Counted from the first letter of the stretch, positions 8,744 through 17,146 are shown. The stretch is 64,000 bases of DNA from Streptomyces fumanus (GCF_014655295.1 NZ_BNBI01000019.1:1-64000); one strand, 5' to 3'. Translations and numbers: made by a program. Notes: generated by a model not told the origin, from the letters alone.

Positions 8744-9439
8744 ATGCCGGTAGCGATCATCACGGGGGCTTCGAAGGGGCTGGGGCGGGCGCTCGCCGGG
8801 GCCCTGGCCGGGCGCAACTGGGATCTGGTGCTGGACGCGCGGACGCCGGAGGTGCTCCGGGCGGCGGCGTCGGCGCTGGAGTCGTACGGCACGCGCGTGA
8901 CGGCGCTGCCGGGGGATGTCACGGACGCCGGGCACCGGGCGGAGCTGGTGGCGGCGGCGCGGCGACTGGGCGGGGTGGACCTGCTGGTGAGCAACGCCAG
9001 CGCACTGGGCGCGGAGCCGCTGGTGCACCTGGCGGAGCTGCCGCTGGAGGGGCTGCGGCGGGCGCTGGAGGTGAACGCGGTGGCGGCGCTGGGGCTGGTG
9101 CGGGAGGCGCTGCCGCTGCTGCGGGCGTCCGGCGCGGGGACGGTGGTGGTGGTCAGCTCGGACGCGGCGGCGGAGGCGTACGAGACCTGGGGCGGTTACG
9201 GGGCGTCCAAGGCGGCGCTCGACCACCTGGCGGCGGTGCTGGCGGTGGAGGAGCCGGGGCTGCGGGTCTGGGCGGTCGACCCCGGGGACATGGCCACCGA
9301 CCTGTACGCGGCGGCCGTACCGGACGACCGGGAGCCGCGGCCCGATCCGGCCGGGGTGGTGCCGGCGTTCCTGCGGTTGCTGGACGAGCGGCCGGCCAGC
9401 GGTCGCTACACGGCGTCGGCGCTGCTGGAGGCGCGATGA
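8744..9439 (+). CDS. Short-chain dehydrogenase/reductase (SDR)
   Basis: This is a 231-residue classical SDR oxidoreductase. The nucleotide-binding TGASKGLGRAL motif is at the N terminus, the NAS-type motif is LLVSNASALG, and the catalytic site is WGGYGASKAALDHL (YxxxK). The catalytic Ser lies in VVVVSSDAAA. The Lys/Arg pattern after the second strand suggests NADP preference, an inference. ATG 8744 is preceded by GAGGGGACG. Its TGA overlaps the ATG of the QueA-like gene (ATGA), so the two proteins are translationally coupled. The substrate is unknown, and coupling to a QueA-like enzyme is unusual. Confidence 0.9.
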   Translation: MPVAIITGASKGLGRALAGALAGRNWDLVLDARTPEVLRAAASALESYGTRVTALPGDVTDAGHRAELVAAARRLGGVDLLVSNASALGAEPLVHLAELPLEGLRRALEVNAVAALGLVREALPLLRASGAGTVVVVSSDAAAEAYETWGGYGASKAALDHLAAVLAVEEPGLRVWAVDPGDMATDLYAAAVPDDREPRPDPAGVVPAFLRLLDERPASGRYTASALLEAR

Positions 9440-10542
9440 GGCTGCGGACGCGGGTGCCGGAGGAGTTGTCGGCGCGGGTGCCGGTCGAGCAGCGGGGTCC
9501 GGGGCTGGACCGGGACGCCGTACGGCTGCTGGTGTCGCGGGGCGAGGAGGTGTCGCACCACGCGTTCCGCGAGCTGCCGCGCCTGTTGCGGGCGGGTGAC
9601 CTGCTCGTGGTGAACACGTCGCCGACGCTGCCCGCGGCGGTCGACGGACGGACCGGGCACGCGCGCGTGGTGGTGCACTTCTCCACCCGGGGCGACGACG
9701 GCCGGTGGGCGGTGGAGCTGCGCGAATCGGACGGGCGCGGCACCACGCGCGCGCGTACGGGCACGCGCGCGGAGACAGGGGTGCGGCTGCCCGGGGGGCT
9801 GCGGCTGCGGCTGGAGGAGCCGCTGAGCCCGCGGGGCGAGCGCCTGTGGTGGGCCAGGGTGTCGGCGACCCCGGAGGCGGAGCACGGCGAGGCGGACGTG
9901 GTGGGGACGCTGCGCCGGTACGGGCGGCCGATCCGGTACGCGTACACCGAGCGGGACCAGCCGCTGGAGGTGTACCAGACCGTGTTCGCGCTGCCGTCCG
10001 CCGACGGGTCGGGCAGTGCGGAGATGCCGAGCGCGGCGCGGCCGTTCACCGCGCGTCTGGTGGCGGAGCTGGTGAGCCGGGGGGTGCAGTTCGCGCCGGT
10101 GCGGCTGCATACCGGGGTGGCGTCGGCGGAGGTGCACGAGCCGCCGTATCCGGAGCGGTTCGCGGTGCCGGAGGCGTCGGCGCGGCTGATCAACGCGGTG
10201 CGGGCCGGGGACGGCCGGGTGGTGGCGGTGGGGACGACGGCCGTGCGGGCGGTGGAGTCGGCGGCGGACCGGGACGGGGTGGTGCGGGCCCGGCGGGGGT
10301 GGACGGACCTGGTGGTGACGCCGGAGCGCGGGGTGCGGGTGGTGGACGGGCTGCTGACCGGGCTGCACGAGCCGGAAGCCTCGCATCTGCTGATGCTGGA
10401 GGCGGTCGCGGGCCGGGCGGCGGTGGACCGGGGGTACGCGGCGGCGGTGCGGGGCCGCTATCTGTGGCACGAGTTCGGGGACGTGCACCTGCTCCTCCCG
10501 CCGGACCCTCACCCAGCGCATTGCGGCAGCAACGGACGGTGA
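9436..10542 (+). CDS. Diverged QueA-like SAM:tRNA ribosyltransferase-isomerase family protein
   Basis: This 368-residue protein has the overall order of QueA, which in bacteria transfers the SAM ribosyl group to 7-aminomethyl-deazaguanine in tRNA to make epoxyqueuosine. Retained blocks are GDLLVVNTSPTLPAAV, YQTVFALPS, VGTTAVRAVESA and LLTGLHEPEASHLLMLEAVAG. Other canonical motifs are altered: where E. coli QueA has PTAGLHF this protein reads PSAARPFT, and the HVGAGTF region reads HTGVASA. It starts by ATGA overlap with the SDR gene. No other queuosine gene (tgt, queCDEF) is in the window. The fold is likely retained, but whether it makes queuosine is doubtful. A factor-independent terminator follows. 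Confidence 0.85.
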   Translation: MRLRTRVPEELSARVPVEQRGPGLDRDAVRLLVSRGEEVSHHAFRELPRLLRAGDLLVVNTSPTLPAAVDGRTGHARVVVHFSTRGDDGRWAVELRESDGRGTTRARTGTRAETGVRLPGGLRLRLEEPLSPRGERLWWARVSATPEAEHGEADVVGTLRRYGRPIRYAYTERDQPLEVYQTVFALPSADGSGSAEMPSAARPFTARLVAELVSRGVQFAPVRLHTGVASAEVHEPPYPERFAVPEASARLINAVRAGDGRVVAVGTTAVRAVESAADRDGVVRARRGWTDLVVTPERGVRVVDGLLTGLHEPEASHLLMLEAVAGRAAVDRGYAAAVRGRYLWHEFGDVHLLLPPDPHPAHCGSNGR

Positions 10543-10627
10543 GAACGGCACCCGGCCCGTGTGAGCCCCCGCATAGGGCGCACATCACGTACGAAGGGGA
10601 GTAGGAGAGCGACTCGTCCCTTTTGAG

Positions 10628-10657
10628 CGGGGCAGACAGTCCAGTCTGCCCCGTTTT
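10628..10657 (+). terminator. Rho-independent terminator after the SDR-QueA-like pair
   Basis: A perfect 10-bp stem CGGGGCAGAC/GTCTGCCCCG with a 6-base loop (AGTCCA) is followed directly by TTTT. It insulates the next promoter. Confidence 0.88.
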
Positions 10658-10698
10658 GCCGTCCCCTGATCCACTACCCGGGATCGTACGTCACACCT

Positions 10699-10842
10699 TT
10701 GCCTGGCGATTTTGCGCCCGCTAACAATGGCTTCGTCGCTCAGCGCCGTGGATATCCCTTCCGCGGCGTTTGTGCCGGAAGCACCAACTGTCCCCACCGG
10801 ACGAGAGCGACCTCCGCGCTATTCGAAGAGGTCTATCCCGCC
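10699..10842 (+). promoter_or_regulatory. Promoter and 5' leader of the lytic transglycosylase gene
   Basis: TTGCCT (10699-10704), a 17-base spacer and TAACAA (10722-10727) form a plausible housekeeping-type promoter. Transcription from about 10734 would give a leader of about 110 bases. The leader can fold CGCCGTGG/CCGCGGCG around the ATATCCCTT loop. AAGAGG at 10826-10831 is the likely ribosome site. I do not recognise a known riboswitch in it. Confidence 0.5.
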
Positions 10843-11574
10843 ATGCCGAAGAACATCCTCACCCGTGGTCATAGTCGTTCCCTGACCCGCACCCACAAGA
10901 TCGCCATCGCCGGTGTCGGCACCCTGGGCGCCGCCGCCCTCGCGATCTCCGCAGTGCCCGCCAGCGGCCAGACGACCACCACGAGCGAGGCCGCTCCGGC
11001 GGCCCAGGTGGCGTACAGCTCGCAGCCGATCAAGGACGTCAAGGCGTCCGTGACCGACCAGCTCGCCGGTGCGAGCGAGAAGGTCGCCTCCATCGAGGCG
11101 AAGAAGCAGGCGGCCGCCGAGGCCGCGCAGAAGAAGACCGCCGCGGCCAAGCAGCAGGCCGCCGCCAAGGCCGCCAAGGAGCGCGCCGCCGAGCAGGCCG
11201 CCAGCCGGTCCGCCGCGCGCACCCAGACCAAGCAGGTCGCCGCCAAGAGCTACCCGGACAACCTGCACGGCTGGATCACCGAGGCCCTGGACATCATGAA
11301 GGCCAAGGGCATCCCGGGCTCCTACCACGGCCTGCACAAGAACATCATGCGCGAGTCCTCGGGCAACCCGAAGGCCATCAACGACTGGGACATCAACGCC
11401 ATCAACGGCATCCCGTCCAAGGGCCTGCTCCAGGTGATCCCGCCGACCTTCAAGGCGTACCACGTGGCCGGCACGTCCTGGAACATCTACGACCCGGTCG
11501 CCAACATCACCGCCGCCGCCAACTACGCGGCCGACAAGTACGGCACCATCGACAACGTCAACAGCGCGTACTGA
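10843..11574 (+). CDS. Secreted lytic transglycosylase (SLT domain) with Ala/Lys-rich stalk
   Basis: This is a 243-residue exported peptidoglycan-cleaving protein. The signal peptide is about residues 1-45: basic start, hydrophobic IAIAGVGTLGAAALAISAVP, then a small-residue site near ASG. Residues about 75-130 are an Ala/Lys/Gln-rich helical, coiled-coil-like stretch (SIEAKKQAAAEAAQKKTAAA). The C-terminal SLT domain carries the catalytic glutamate in NIMRESSGNPKAIN and the GLLQVIPPTFKAYH and NITAAANYAADKYG motifs. The length fits small actinobacterial SLT proteins. It is a single gene with its own promoter and a strong terminator, probably acting in cell wall turnover during growth or germination (inferred from family). 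Confidence 0.92.
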   Translation: MPKNILTRGHSRSLTRTHKIAIAGVGTLGAAALAISAVPASGQTTTTSEAAPAAQVAYSSQPIKDVKASVTDQLAGASEKVASIEAKKQAAAEAAQKKTAAAKQQAAAKAAKERAAEQAASRSAARTQTKQVAAKSYPDNLHGWITEALDIMKAKGIPGSYHGLHKNIMRESSGNPKAINDWDINAINGIPSKGLLQVIPPTFKAYHVAGTSWNIYDPVANITAAANYAADKYGTIDNVNSAY

Positions 11575-11608
11575 GGTCGGCGCGGACCTCTTCCCGTACG
11601 CACGCACG

Positions 11609-11647
11609 CCGAAGGGCGGCACCCTCTCGCGGGGTGCCGCCCTTCGG
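11609..11647. terminator. Bidirectional terminator hairpin between convergent genes
   Basis: A 16-bp perfect stem CCGAAGGGCGGCACCC (11609-11624) / GGGTGCCGCCCTTCGG (11632-11647) with loop TCTCGCG sits between the transglycosylase and FHA-ABC genes. Confidence 0.85.
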
Positions 11648-11664
11648 GGCCGTACGGGCGGCCG

Positions 11665-14295
11665 TCACTTGCGCATGACCTCGGGTTCGTGGCGGCGCAG
11701 GAAGCGGGCCACGAAGAAGCCGCAGACCACGCCCAGGGCGATCAGGGCGGCCATGTCCATGCTCCAGGCGCCGGCGGTGTGCTCCCACAGCGGGTCGGTG
11801 CCCGCGCCGTCCTCCGGCGGGCTGACCTTGTTGAAGTCGAGCGTGGTGCCCGCGGCGCCGACCGCCCAGCGCGACGGCATCAGGTACGAGAACTGGTTGA
11901 CGCCGGCCGTGCCGCTCAGCGCGAAGAGGCAGCCGGTGAAGACCACCTGGATGATCGCGAACATCACCAGCAGCGGCATGGTCTTCTCCGCGGTCTTCAC
12001 CAGCGACGAGATGATCAGGCCGAACATCATCGAGGTGAAGCCCAGCGCCATGATCGGCAGTGACAGCTCCAGCAGGGTGAGCTTGCCCAGGATCAGGCCC
12101 TCCGCCGGGATCTCCCGGCTGGAGAAGCCGATCACGCCGACCAGCAGGCCCTGGAACACGGTGATCATGCCGAGCACGAACACCTTGGACATCAGGTACG
12201 CCGACCGCGACAGGCCGGTCGCGCGCTCCCGCTCGTAGATCACCCGTTCCTTGATCAGCTCGCGGACGGAGTTGGCGGCGCCGGCGAAGCAGGCGCCGAC
12301 CGCGAGGATCAGCAGGACGGTGGTGGCGGTGCCGTTCGGGACGATCCTGCCCGTCGCCGGGTGGGCCGGGTTGGGCAGCAGGCCCTTGTCCGGGTGGATG
12401 AGCAGGCTCACCGCGCCGAGCACGGCCGGCAGGACCACCATCAGGGCGAGGAAGCCCTTGTCGGAGACGATCACCGAGGTGTAGCGGCGCACCAGGGTGG
12501 TGAACTGCGACATCCAGCCCTGCGGCTTCGGCGGCCGCATCGCCTGCATCGGCGGCATCTGCACGGACTGCGGGGCGACGGCGTCGATCTCCGCCGCGTA
12601 CATCTGGTAGTGCTGCGAGCCCTTCCAGCGCCCGGACCAGTCGTAGTCGCGGTAGTTCTCGAAGGCGGAGAAGACATCGGCCCAGGTGTCGTAGCCGAAG
12701 AAGTTCAGCGCCTCCTCGGGCGGGCCGAAGTAGGCGACCGAGCCGCCGGGCGCCATCACCAGGAGCTTGTCGCAGATCGCCAGCTCCGCCACGGAGTGGG
12801 TGACGACCAGGACCGTGCGGCCGTCGTCGGCGAGACCGCGCAGCAACTGCATGACATCGCGGTCCATGCCCGGGTCCAGACCGCTGGTCGGCTCGTCCAG
12901 GAAGATCAGCGACGGCTTGGTCAGCAGCTCCAGGGCGACGGAGACGCGCTTGCGCTGGCCGCCGGAGAGCGAGGTGACCTTCTTCTCCTTGTGGATGTCC
13001 AGCTTCAGCTCGCGCAGCACCTCGTCTATCCGCGCCTCGCGCTCGGCGGCGGTGGTGTCGGCCGGGAAGCGCAGCTTGGCCGCGTACTTCAGAGCCTTCT
13101 TGACGGTCAGTTCCTTGTGCAGGATGTCGTCCTGCGGGACCAGCCCGATGCGCTGGCGCAGCTCGGCGAACTGCTTGTAGAGGTTCCGGTTGTCGTAGAG
13201 CACCTCGCCCTGGTCGGCGGGGCGGTAGCCGGTGAGCGCCTTGAGCAGGGTCGACTTGCCGGAACCGGACGGACCGATGACCGCGATCAGCGACTTCTCG
13301 GGTACGCCGAAGGAGACGTCCTTCAGGATCTGCTTGCCGCCGTCGACCGTGACGGTCAGGTGGCGGGCGGAGAAGGAGACCTCGCCGGTGTCGACGAACT
13401 CCTCCAGGCGGTCGCCGACGATCCGGAACGTCGAGTGGCCGACGCCCACGATGTCGGCGGGGCCGAGGAGCTGGGAACCGCCCTTGGGTATCGGCTGGCC
13501 GTTGACGTACGTGCCGTTGTGCGAGCCGAGGTCGCGGATCTCCATCCGGCCGTCGGGCGTGGCGTGGAACTCCGCGTGGTTGCGGGAGACTTGCAGGTCG
13601 GAGACGACCAGGTCGTTCTCCAGGGCGCGGCCGATGCGCATGACGCGGCCGAGCGAGAACTGGTGGAACGTGGTCGGGCTGCGGTCGCCGTACACCGGCG
13701 GCGCGGCTGCGGCGGCGGTGGGGCCCTGCTGCTGCGGAATCCGCGGGGCGGCCTGCTGGGGTGCGGCGCCCTGGTGGTGCTGCGGCTGCACGTGTGGCTG
13801 CGGTCGCGACTGCTGGTGCGGTTGCGGCTGTTGCCAGTTGGCCTGGTGGTCCAAGGGCTGCTGGGGCTGTGCCTGCTGGTGCGGGGCCTGCTGGTGCGGG
13901 GCCTGGGGCGGCTTCTGGGCCCAGGCCGGGCCCGTGGCGTCGGCGGTGTACGGCTGCTGTGCCGGTGCCTGCGGTGTGGTCACGGCGGCGACCGCGCCGG
14001 ACAGGTTCAGCAGCGGGCCGTCGGTGGCGTTGCCCAGGTGCACGGCCGAACCGGGGCCCAGCTCCACCCGCTGCAGCCGCTGCCCGGCCACGAACGTGCC
14101 GTTGGTGCTGCCGTGGTCCTCCAGGGTCCAGCCGCGGCCGTCGAACGCGATCGTGGCGTGCCGCCAGGAGACCCTGGCGTCCTCGAACACGATGTCCCCC
14201 TGCGGATCGCGTCCCAGCGCGTAGGACCTGGAAGGGTCCAGTGTCCAGGTACGTCCGTTTGCTTCCAGTACGAGTTCCTGCACTCCATGCCCCAC
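11665..14295 (-). CDS. FHA-FHA-ABC exporter, ATPase and permease fused (Rv1747-like)
   Basis: This 876-residue polypeptide combines regulation and transport. The first FHA domain is about residues 5-100 (YALGRDPQGDIVFED, SWRHATI, GSTNGTF). A Gln/Pro/His-rich linker (about 110-195) follows, then a second FHA domain (about 205-290: MRIGRALENDLVV, SRNHAEF, GSHNGTYVNG). The ABC ATPase comes next, with Walker A GPSGSGKST, signature LSGGQRKR and Walker B LIFLDEPTSGLD. An ABC-2 permease with six C-terminal helices ends the protein. FHA domains bind phosphothreonine, so a Ser/Thr kinase probably controls it, as for Rv1747 of Mycobacterium tuberculosis. GTG 14295 has GGGGGAC upstream. Substrate unknown. 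Confidence 0.93.
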   Translation of the reverse strand: MGHGVQELVLEANGRTWTLDPSRSYALGRDPQGDIVFEDARVSWRHATIAFDGRGWTLEDHGSTNGTFVAGQRLQRVELGPGSAVHLGNATDGPLLNLSGAVAAVTTPQAPAQQPYTADATGPAWAQKPPQAPHQQAPHQQAQPQQPLDHQANWQQPQPHQQSRPQPHVQPQHHQGAAPQQAAPRIPQQQGPTAAAAAPPVYGDRSPTTFHQFSLGRVMRIGRALENDLVVSDLQVSRNHAEFHATPDGRMEIRDLGSHNGTYVNGQPIPKGGSQLLGPADIVGVGHSTFRIVGDRLEEFVDTGEVSFSARHLTVTVDGGKQILKDVSFGVPEKSLIAVIGPSGSGKSTLLKALTGYRPADQGEVLYDNRNLYKQFAELRQRIGLVPQDDILHKELTVKKALKYAAKLRFPADTTAAEREARIDEVLRELKLDIHKEKKVTSLSGGQRKRVSVALELLTKPSLIFLDEPTSGLDPGMDRDVMQLLRGLADDGRTVLVVTHSVAELAICDKLLVMAPGGSVAYFGPPEEALNFFGYDTWADVFSAFENYRDYDWSGRWKGSQHYQMYAAEIDAVAPQSVQMPPMQAMRPPKPQGWMSQFTTLVRRYTSVIVSDKGFLALMVVLPAVLGAVSLLIHPDKGLLPNPAHPATGRIVPNGTATTVLLILAVGACFAGAANSVRELIKERVIYERERATGLSRSAYLMSKVFVLGMITVFQGLLVGVIGFSSREIPAEGLILGKLTLLELSLPIMALGFTSMMFGLIISSLVKTAEKTMPLLVMFAIIQVVFTGCLFALSGTAGVNQFSYLMPSRWAVGAAGTTLDFNKVSPPEDGAGTDPLWEHTAGAWSMDMAALIALGVVCGFFVARFLRRHEPEVMRK

Positions 14296-14665
14296 TGAAT
14301 CGTCCCCCGATATGCCCCCGTCGCGGGGAGTCCAAGGATGTCGAACATCGGGGGGCACTATTTCAGGCTCGGCCGCCTGACCGAAAGTCGGGCCTTGCGC
14401 GGACCGGACCGGCGGCCGTCGTGGCCCTCGGGGCGGGTGGTTCGGGCACGTCGGCCGGTGGGGTCGCGGTGTTCGGACCGGCGGCGCGGACGCGGGTACC
14501 GCCATCGGGATCGCGCCACTCGGCGCGGGCGAGCACGTGGACGGCGCTCCCGCCGCGGCCGGGCCCGCGGTGTCCGAAGCGCGGGAAGCGACCCCCGGGG
14601 GCCCGTGTCCGCCAGGCGGACCTCGGGCGCGCGAGGCACTCGGTGCCGGATACCGTGGGAGCACC
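14296..14665. other. Divergent intergenic region between the FHA-ABC gene and serB
   Basis: No convincing gene is visible in these 370 bases. GATGT-CGA-ACATC (14337-14349) is a perfect inverted repeat just upstream of the FHA-ABC start and could be an operator. Only one TCGAAC half of an actinobacterial SOS box is present, so LexA control is not supported. The rest is Pro/Arg-coding-like GC-rich sequence without ribosome sites. Confidence 0.5.
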
Positions 14666-15889
14666 ATGAGCGCTTCGCAGACCTCTGACGTCCCCACCCT
14701 TCTCGTCAAGATCTTCGGCAAGGACCGGCCGGGCATCACGGCGGGTCTCTTCGACACCCTCGCCGCCTACTCCCTCGACGTGGTCGACATCGAGCAGGTC
14801 GTCACCCGTGGCCGGATGGTGCTGTGCGCGCTCGTGACCGCGCCGCCCCGGGGCCAGGAGGGCGATCTGCGGGCGACCGTCCACAGTTGGGCGGAGTCGG
14901 TGAAGATGCAGGCCGAGATCATCTCCGGGCTCGGCGACAACCGGCCGCGCGGGCTCGGCCGCTCCCTGGTCACCGTGCTCGGCCATCCGCTCACCGCGGA
15001 GGCGACGGCGGCGATCACCGCCCGGATCACCAAGGCCGGCGGCAACATCGACCGCATCTTCCGGCTGGCGAAGTACCCGGTGACGGCGGTGGAGTTCGCG
15101 GTCTCCGGGGTGGAGACCGAGCCGCTGCGCACCGCGCTGGTGACGGACGCGGCGGCCCTCGGCGTCGATGTCGCGGTGGTCGCCGCCGGGCTGCACCGCA
15201 GGGCGCAGCGGCTGGTGGTGATGGACGTGGACTCCACGGTCATCCAGGACGAGGTGATCGAGCTGTTCGCGGCGCACGCCGGCTGCGAGGCCGAGGTCGC
15301 CGAGGTGACGGCGGCGGCGATGCGCGGGGAGCTGGACTTCGAGCAGTCGCTGCACGCGCGCGTGGCGCTGCTGGAGGGGCTGGACGCCTCGGTGGTGGAC
15401 AAGGTGCGCAGCGAGGTGCGGCTGACGCCGGGCGCCCGGACCCTGATCCGTACGCTGAAGCGGCTCGGCTACCAGGTGGGGGTCGTCTCCGGTGGCTTCA
15501 CCCAGGTCACCGACGATCTGAAGGAGCGGCTGGGCCTGGACTTCGCGCAGGCCAACACGCTGGAGATCGTCGACGGCAAGCTGACCGGCCGGGTCACCGG
15601 GGAGATCGTGGACCGGGCGGGCAAGGCGCGGCTGCTGCGGCGGTTCGCGGCGGAGGCGGGCGTACCGCTGTCCCAGACGGTGGCGATCGGGGACGGCGCC
15701 AATGACCTGGACATGCTGAATGCCGCCGGTCTGGGCGTCGCCTTCAACGCCAAGCCGGTCGTCCGGCAGGCCGCGCACACCGCGGTGAACGTGCCGTTCC
15801 TGGACACCGTCCTGTATCTGCTGGGGATCACCCGCGAGGAGGTCGAGGCGGCCGACACCGTCGACGAGCGGGCCGACGGGGAGCGCTGA
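14666..15889 (+). CDS. serB: Phosphoserine phosphatase with N-terminal ACT domains
   Basis: This 407-residue protein catalyses the last step of serine biosynthesis (phosphoserine to serine). Two ACT-type regions occupy about residues 10-185 (VKIFGKDRPGITAGLFDTL; SLVTVLGHPLTAEATAAI), as in mycobacterial SerB2, where they bind serine. The HAD phosphatase domain has DVDSTVIQDE with the nucleophilic and acid/base aspartates (about 192-194), VVSGGFTQV and GDGANDLDMLNAAGLG. ATG 14666 is at the start of the ACT domain; its ribosome site is weak (GTGGGAGC). The next gene is convergent. The family assignment is secure. Confidence 0.96.
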   Translation: MSASQTSDVPTLLVKIFGKDRPGITAGLFDTLAAYSLDVVDIEQVVTRGRMVLCALVTAPPRGQEGDLRATVHSWAESVKMQAEIISGLGDNRPRGLGRSLVTVLGHPLTAEATAAITARITKAGGNIDRIFRLAKYPVTAVEFAVSGVETEPLRTALVTDAAALGVDVAVVAAGLHRRAQRLVVMDVDSTVIQDEVIELFAAHAGCEAEVAEVTAAAMRGELDFEQSLHARVALLEGLDASVVDKVRSEVRLTPGARTLIRTLKRLGYQVGVVSGGFTQVTDDLKERLGLDFAQANTLEIVDGKLTGRVTGEIVDRAGKARLLRRFAAEAGVPLSQTVAIGDGANDLDMLNAAGLGVAFNAKPVVRQAAHTAVNVPFLDTVLYLLGITREEVEAADTVDERADGER

Positions 15890-15958
15890 GCGTACTGGTA
15901 CGGCGGGAGGCCGGGGCCCGGGGGCCGGCCCCCGGGCCCTGCCGCGCGGGCGGGGTCG

Positions 15959-16477
15959 TCAGTCGGCGGGTGCCCAGTAGTCCTGGAGGGTGGCCACGCC
16001 GGGCTCCACGGCCTTCCAGTCACCGGTGAAGGACAGGACGGCGAAGGCGGCGGCCGGGAAGCCGCGCCCGGCCATCCGCTCGCGCACCTCTCCGGCGGTG
16101 GCGCCGGCCAGGATGTCGGCGAGACCCTGCACGCCCGGGTTGTGGCCGATCAGCAGGACCTCGCGGACCTCGTCCGGGGTTTCGTTGAGCACGGCGATCA
16201 GCTCGCCCGGGGACGCCTCGTAGATCCGCTCCTCGTAGACGGTTTTCGGCCGGTGCGGGAACTCCTGGACGGCCAGCTTCCAGGTCTCGCGGGTCCGGAC
16301 GGCCGTGGAGCACAGGGCCAGGTCGATGGCGAGGCCGCTGTCGGCCAGGCGGCGTCCGGCCTCGGCAGCGTCCATGCGGCCCCGCTCGGCCAGCGGGCGC
16401 TCATGGTCGGGCACCTGCGGCCAGTCGGCTTTCGCATGCCGGAAAAGAACAATCCTGCGGGGTTCTGCGACGCTCAT
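15959..16477 (-). CDS. SixA-type histidine phosphatase
   Basis: This is a 172-residue member of the histidine phosphatase superfamily, close to phosphohistidine phosphatase SixA. The catalytic signature is VLFRHAKADWP, with the phosphorylated His at about residue 14, the conserved arginine in CSTAVRTRETW, and the second histidine in LLIGHNPGVQGLADILAG. SixA enzymes remove phosphate from histidines of phosphorelay or phosphotransferase proteins; the target here is unknown. The ATG start has a weak ribosome site (GGGTTTT). The C terminus is complete. It is convergent with serB and follows the small membrane protein gene on the same strand at a 115-bp distance. Confidence 0.9.
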   Translation of the reverse strand: MSVAEPRRIVLFRHAKADWPQVPDHERPLAERGRMDAAEAGRRLADSGLAIDLALCSTAVRTRETWKLAVQEFPHRPKTVYEERIYEASPGELIAVLNETPDEVREVLLIGHNPGVQGLADILAGATAGEVRERMAGRGFPAAAFAVLSFTGDWKAVEPGVATLQDYWAPAD

Positions 16478-16592
16478 AAAACCCAGCTTCGCATGAAACA
16501 GGCCAACGGGCGCAGGGAGTTGACACGGGGGCCGGCGCCCGGGAGGGCGGGGCCCGGCCGACCGGCCCGCCGTACCCGCCGCACGGGTGTCC

Positions 16593-16799
16593 CTAACGCC
16601 CGAGGAACTGGCGCACCAGCTCCAGCAGGTGGGTGATCAAGGGCTCGGCGGTGGCCGCGTGGGCGTCCGCCGGGTCGAGTATCAGCAGGAGCAGGGTGAC
16701 GAAAGCCAGGGTGGGCAGGGCGAGGGCCCACCAGGGCAGCCGCATGTCGACGCCGCCGCGCGAAGCCGGGTGGGGGCTGGTCTGCGTAGGGGCCGGCAT
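16593..16799 (-). CDS. Small single-span membrane protein, unknown function
   Basis: This is a 68-residue protein with a hydrophilic N terminus (MPAPTQTSPHPASRGG), one membrane helix (LPWWALALPTLAFVTLLLLI, about residues 21-40) and a short amphipathic tail ending LLELVRQFLGR. ATG 16799 has GGAGG six bases upstream, which decides the start against longer readings. I do not recognise a family. The tail with two Leu-rich helical turns could lie along the membrane. The gene is on its own between the phosphatase gene and the MFS-associated peptide gene, on the same strand as both. Confidence 0.7.
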   Translation of the reverse strand: MPAPTQTSPHPASRGGVDMRLPWWALALPTLAFVTLLLLILDPADAHAATAEPLITHLLELVRQFLGR

Positions 16800-17029
16800 G
16801 AGTGCCTCCGCGGGTCTTCGGGCGTTCCTGGTCCGTGGTCCGTCGTCCGTGACCGCGGGTCCGCCCGTCGCCGGGGGCCTCGCGGTCACATCTCGAAGGT
16901 ACGGAATCCGGGGCCCCCGACCCATCCGGTGATCCACCTACTTCACCCTGAGCCTCGCCCCCTAGGGGACGGGGGGTTAACCCCACCCCCGCCCGTGTTC
17001 CCGCGCCCGGCCCGGCGTCCGGGGCCGGG

Positions 17030-17146
17030 TCACGGAGAGGCGATGGTCGCGATGACGGCGATGATCACGAAGATCGCGAGGAACGAGCCGAAGACGAGCA
17101 GCATCTTCTTCTGGCCGTTCTGGGGGTTCGGGTCGAGGACTGGCAT
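17030..17146 (-). CDS. SGM_5486-type transporter-associated small membrane peptide
   Basis: This 38-residue peptide reads MPVLDPNPQNGQ-KKMLLVFGS followed by a single hydrophobic span (FLAIFVIIAVIATIAS). It matches my memory of the SGM_5486 family of transporter-associated peptides found beside CynX/NimT-type MFS genes in Streptomyces. Exactly that neighbour ends 34 bp upstream on the same strand, so the two are probably co-transcribed. A role as an accessory subunit of the transporter is inferred from synteny only. The ribosome site is weak (GCGAGA). The gene is so short that automatic annotation easily misses it. Confidence 0.8.
   Translation of the reverse strand: MPVLDPNPQNGQKKMLLVFGSFLAIFVIIAVIATIASP

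Noticed and set aside
10658..10842. c-di-AMP (ydaO-type) riboswitch before the transglycosylase
   Set aside because: The leader is too short after the likely promoter and I do not see the conserved ydaO core.
12361..14298. Long plus-strand frame opposite the FHA-ABC gene
   Set aside because: It is antisense to clear domains, Gly/Val/Arg-rich and has no ribosome site; a typical GC-rich shadow.
14337..14349. LexA/SOS box near the FHA-ABC start
   Set aside because: Only one TCGAAC half-site is present; the GATGT/ACATC palindrome does not match the actinobacterial SOS consensus.
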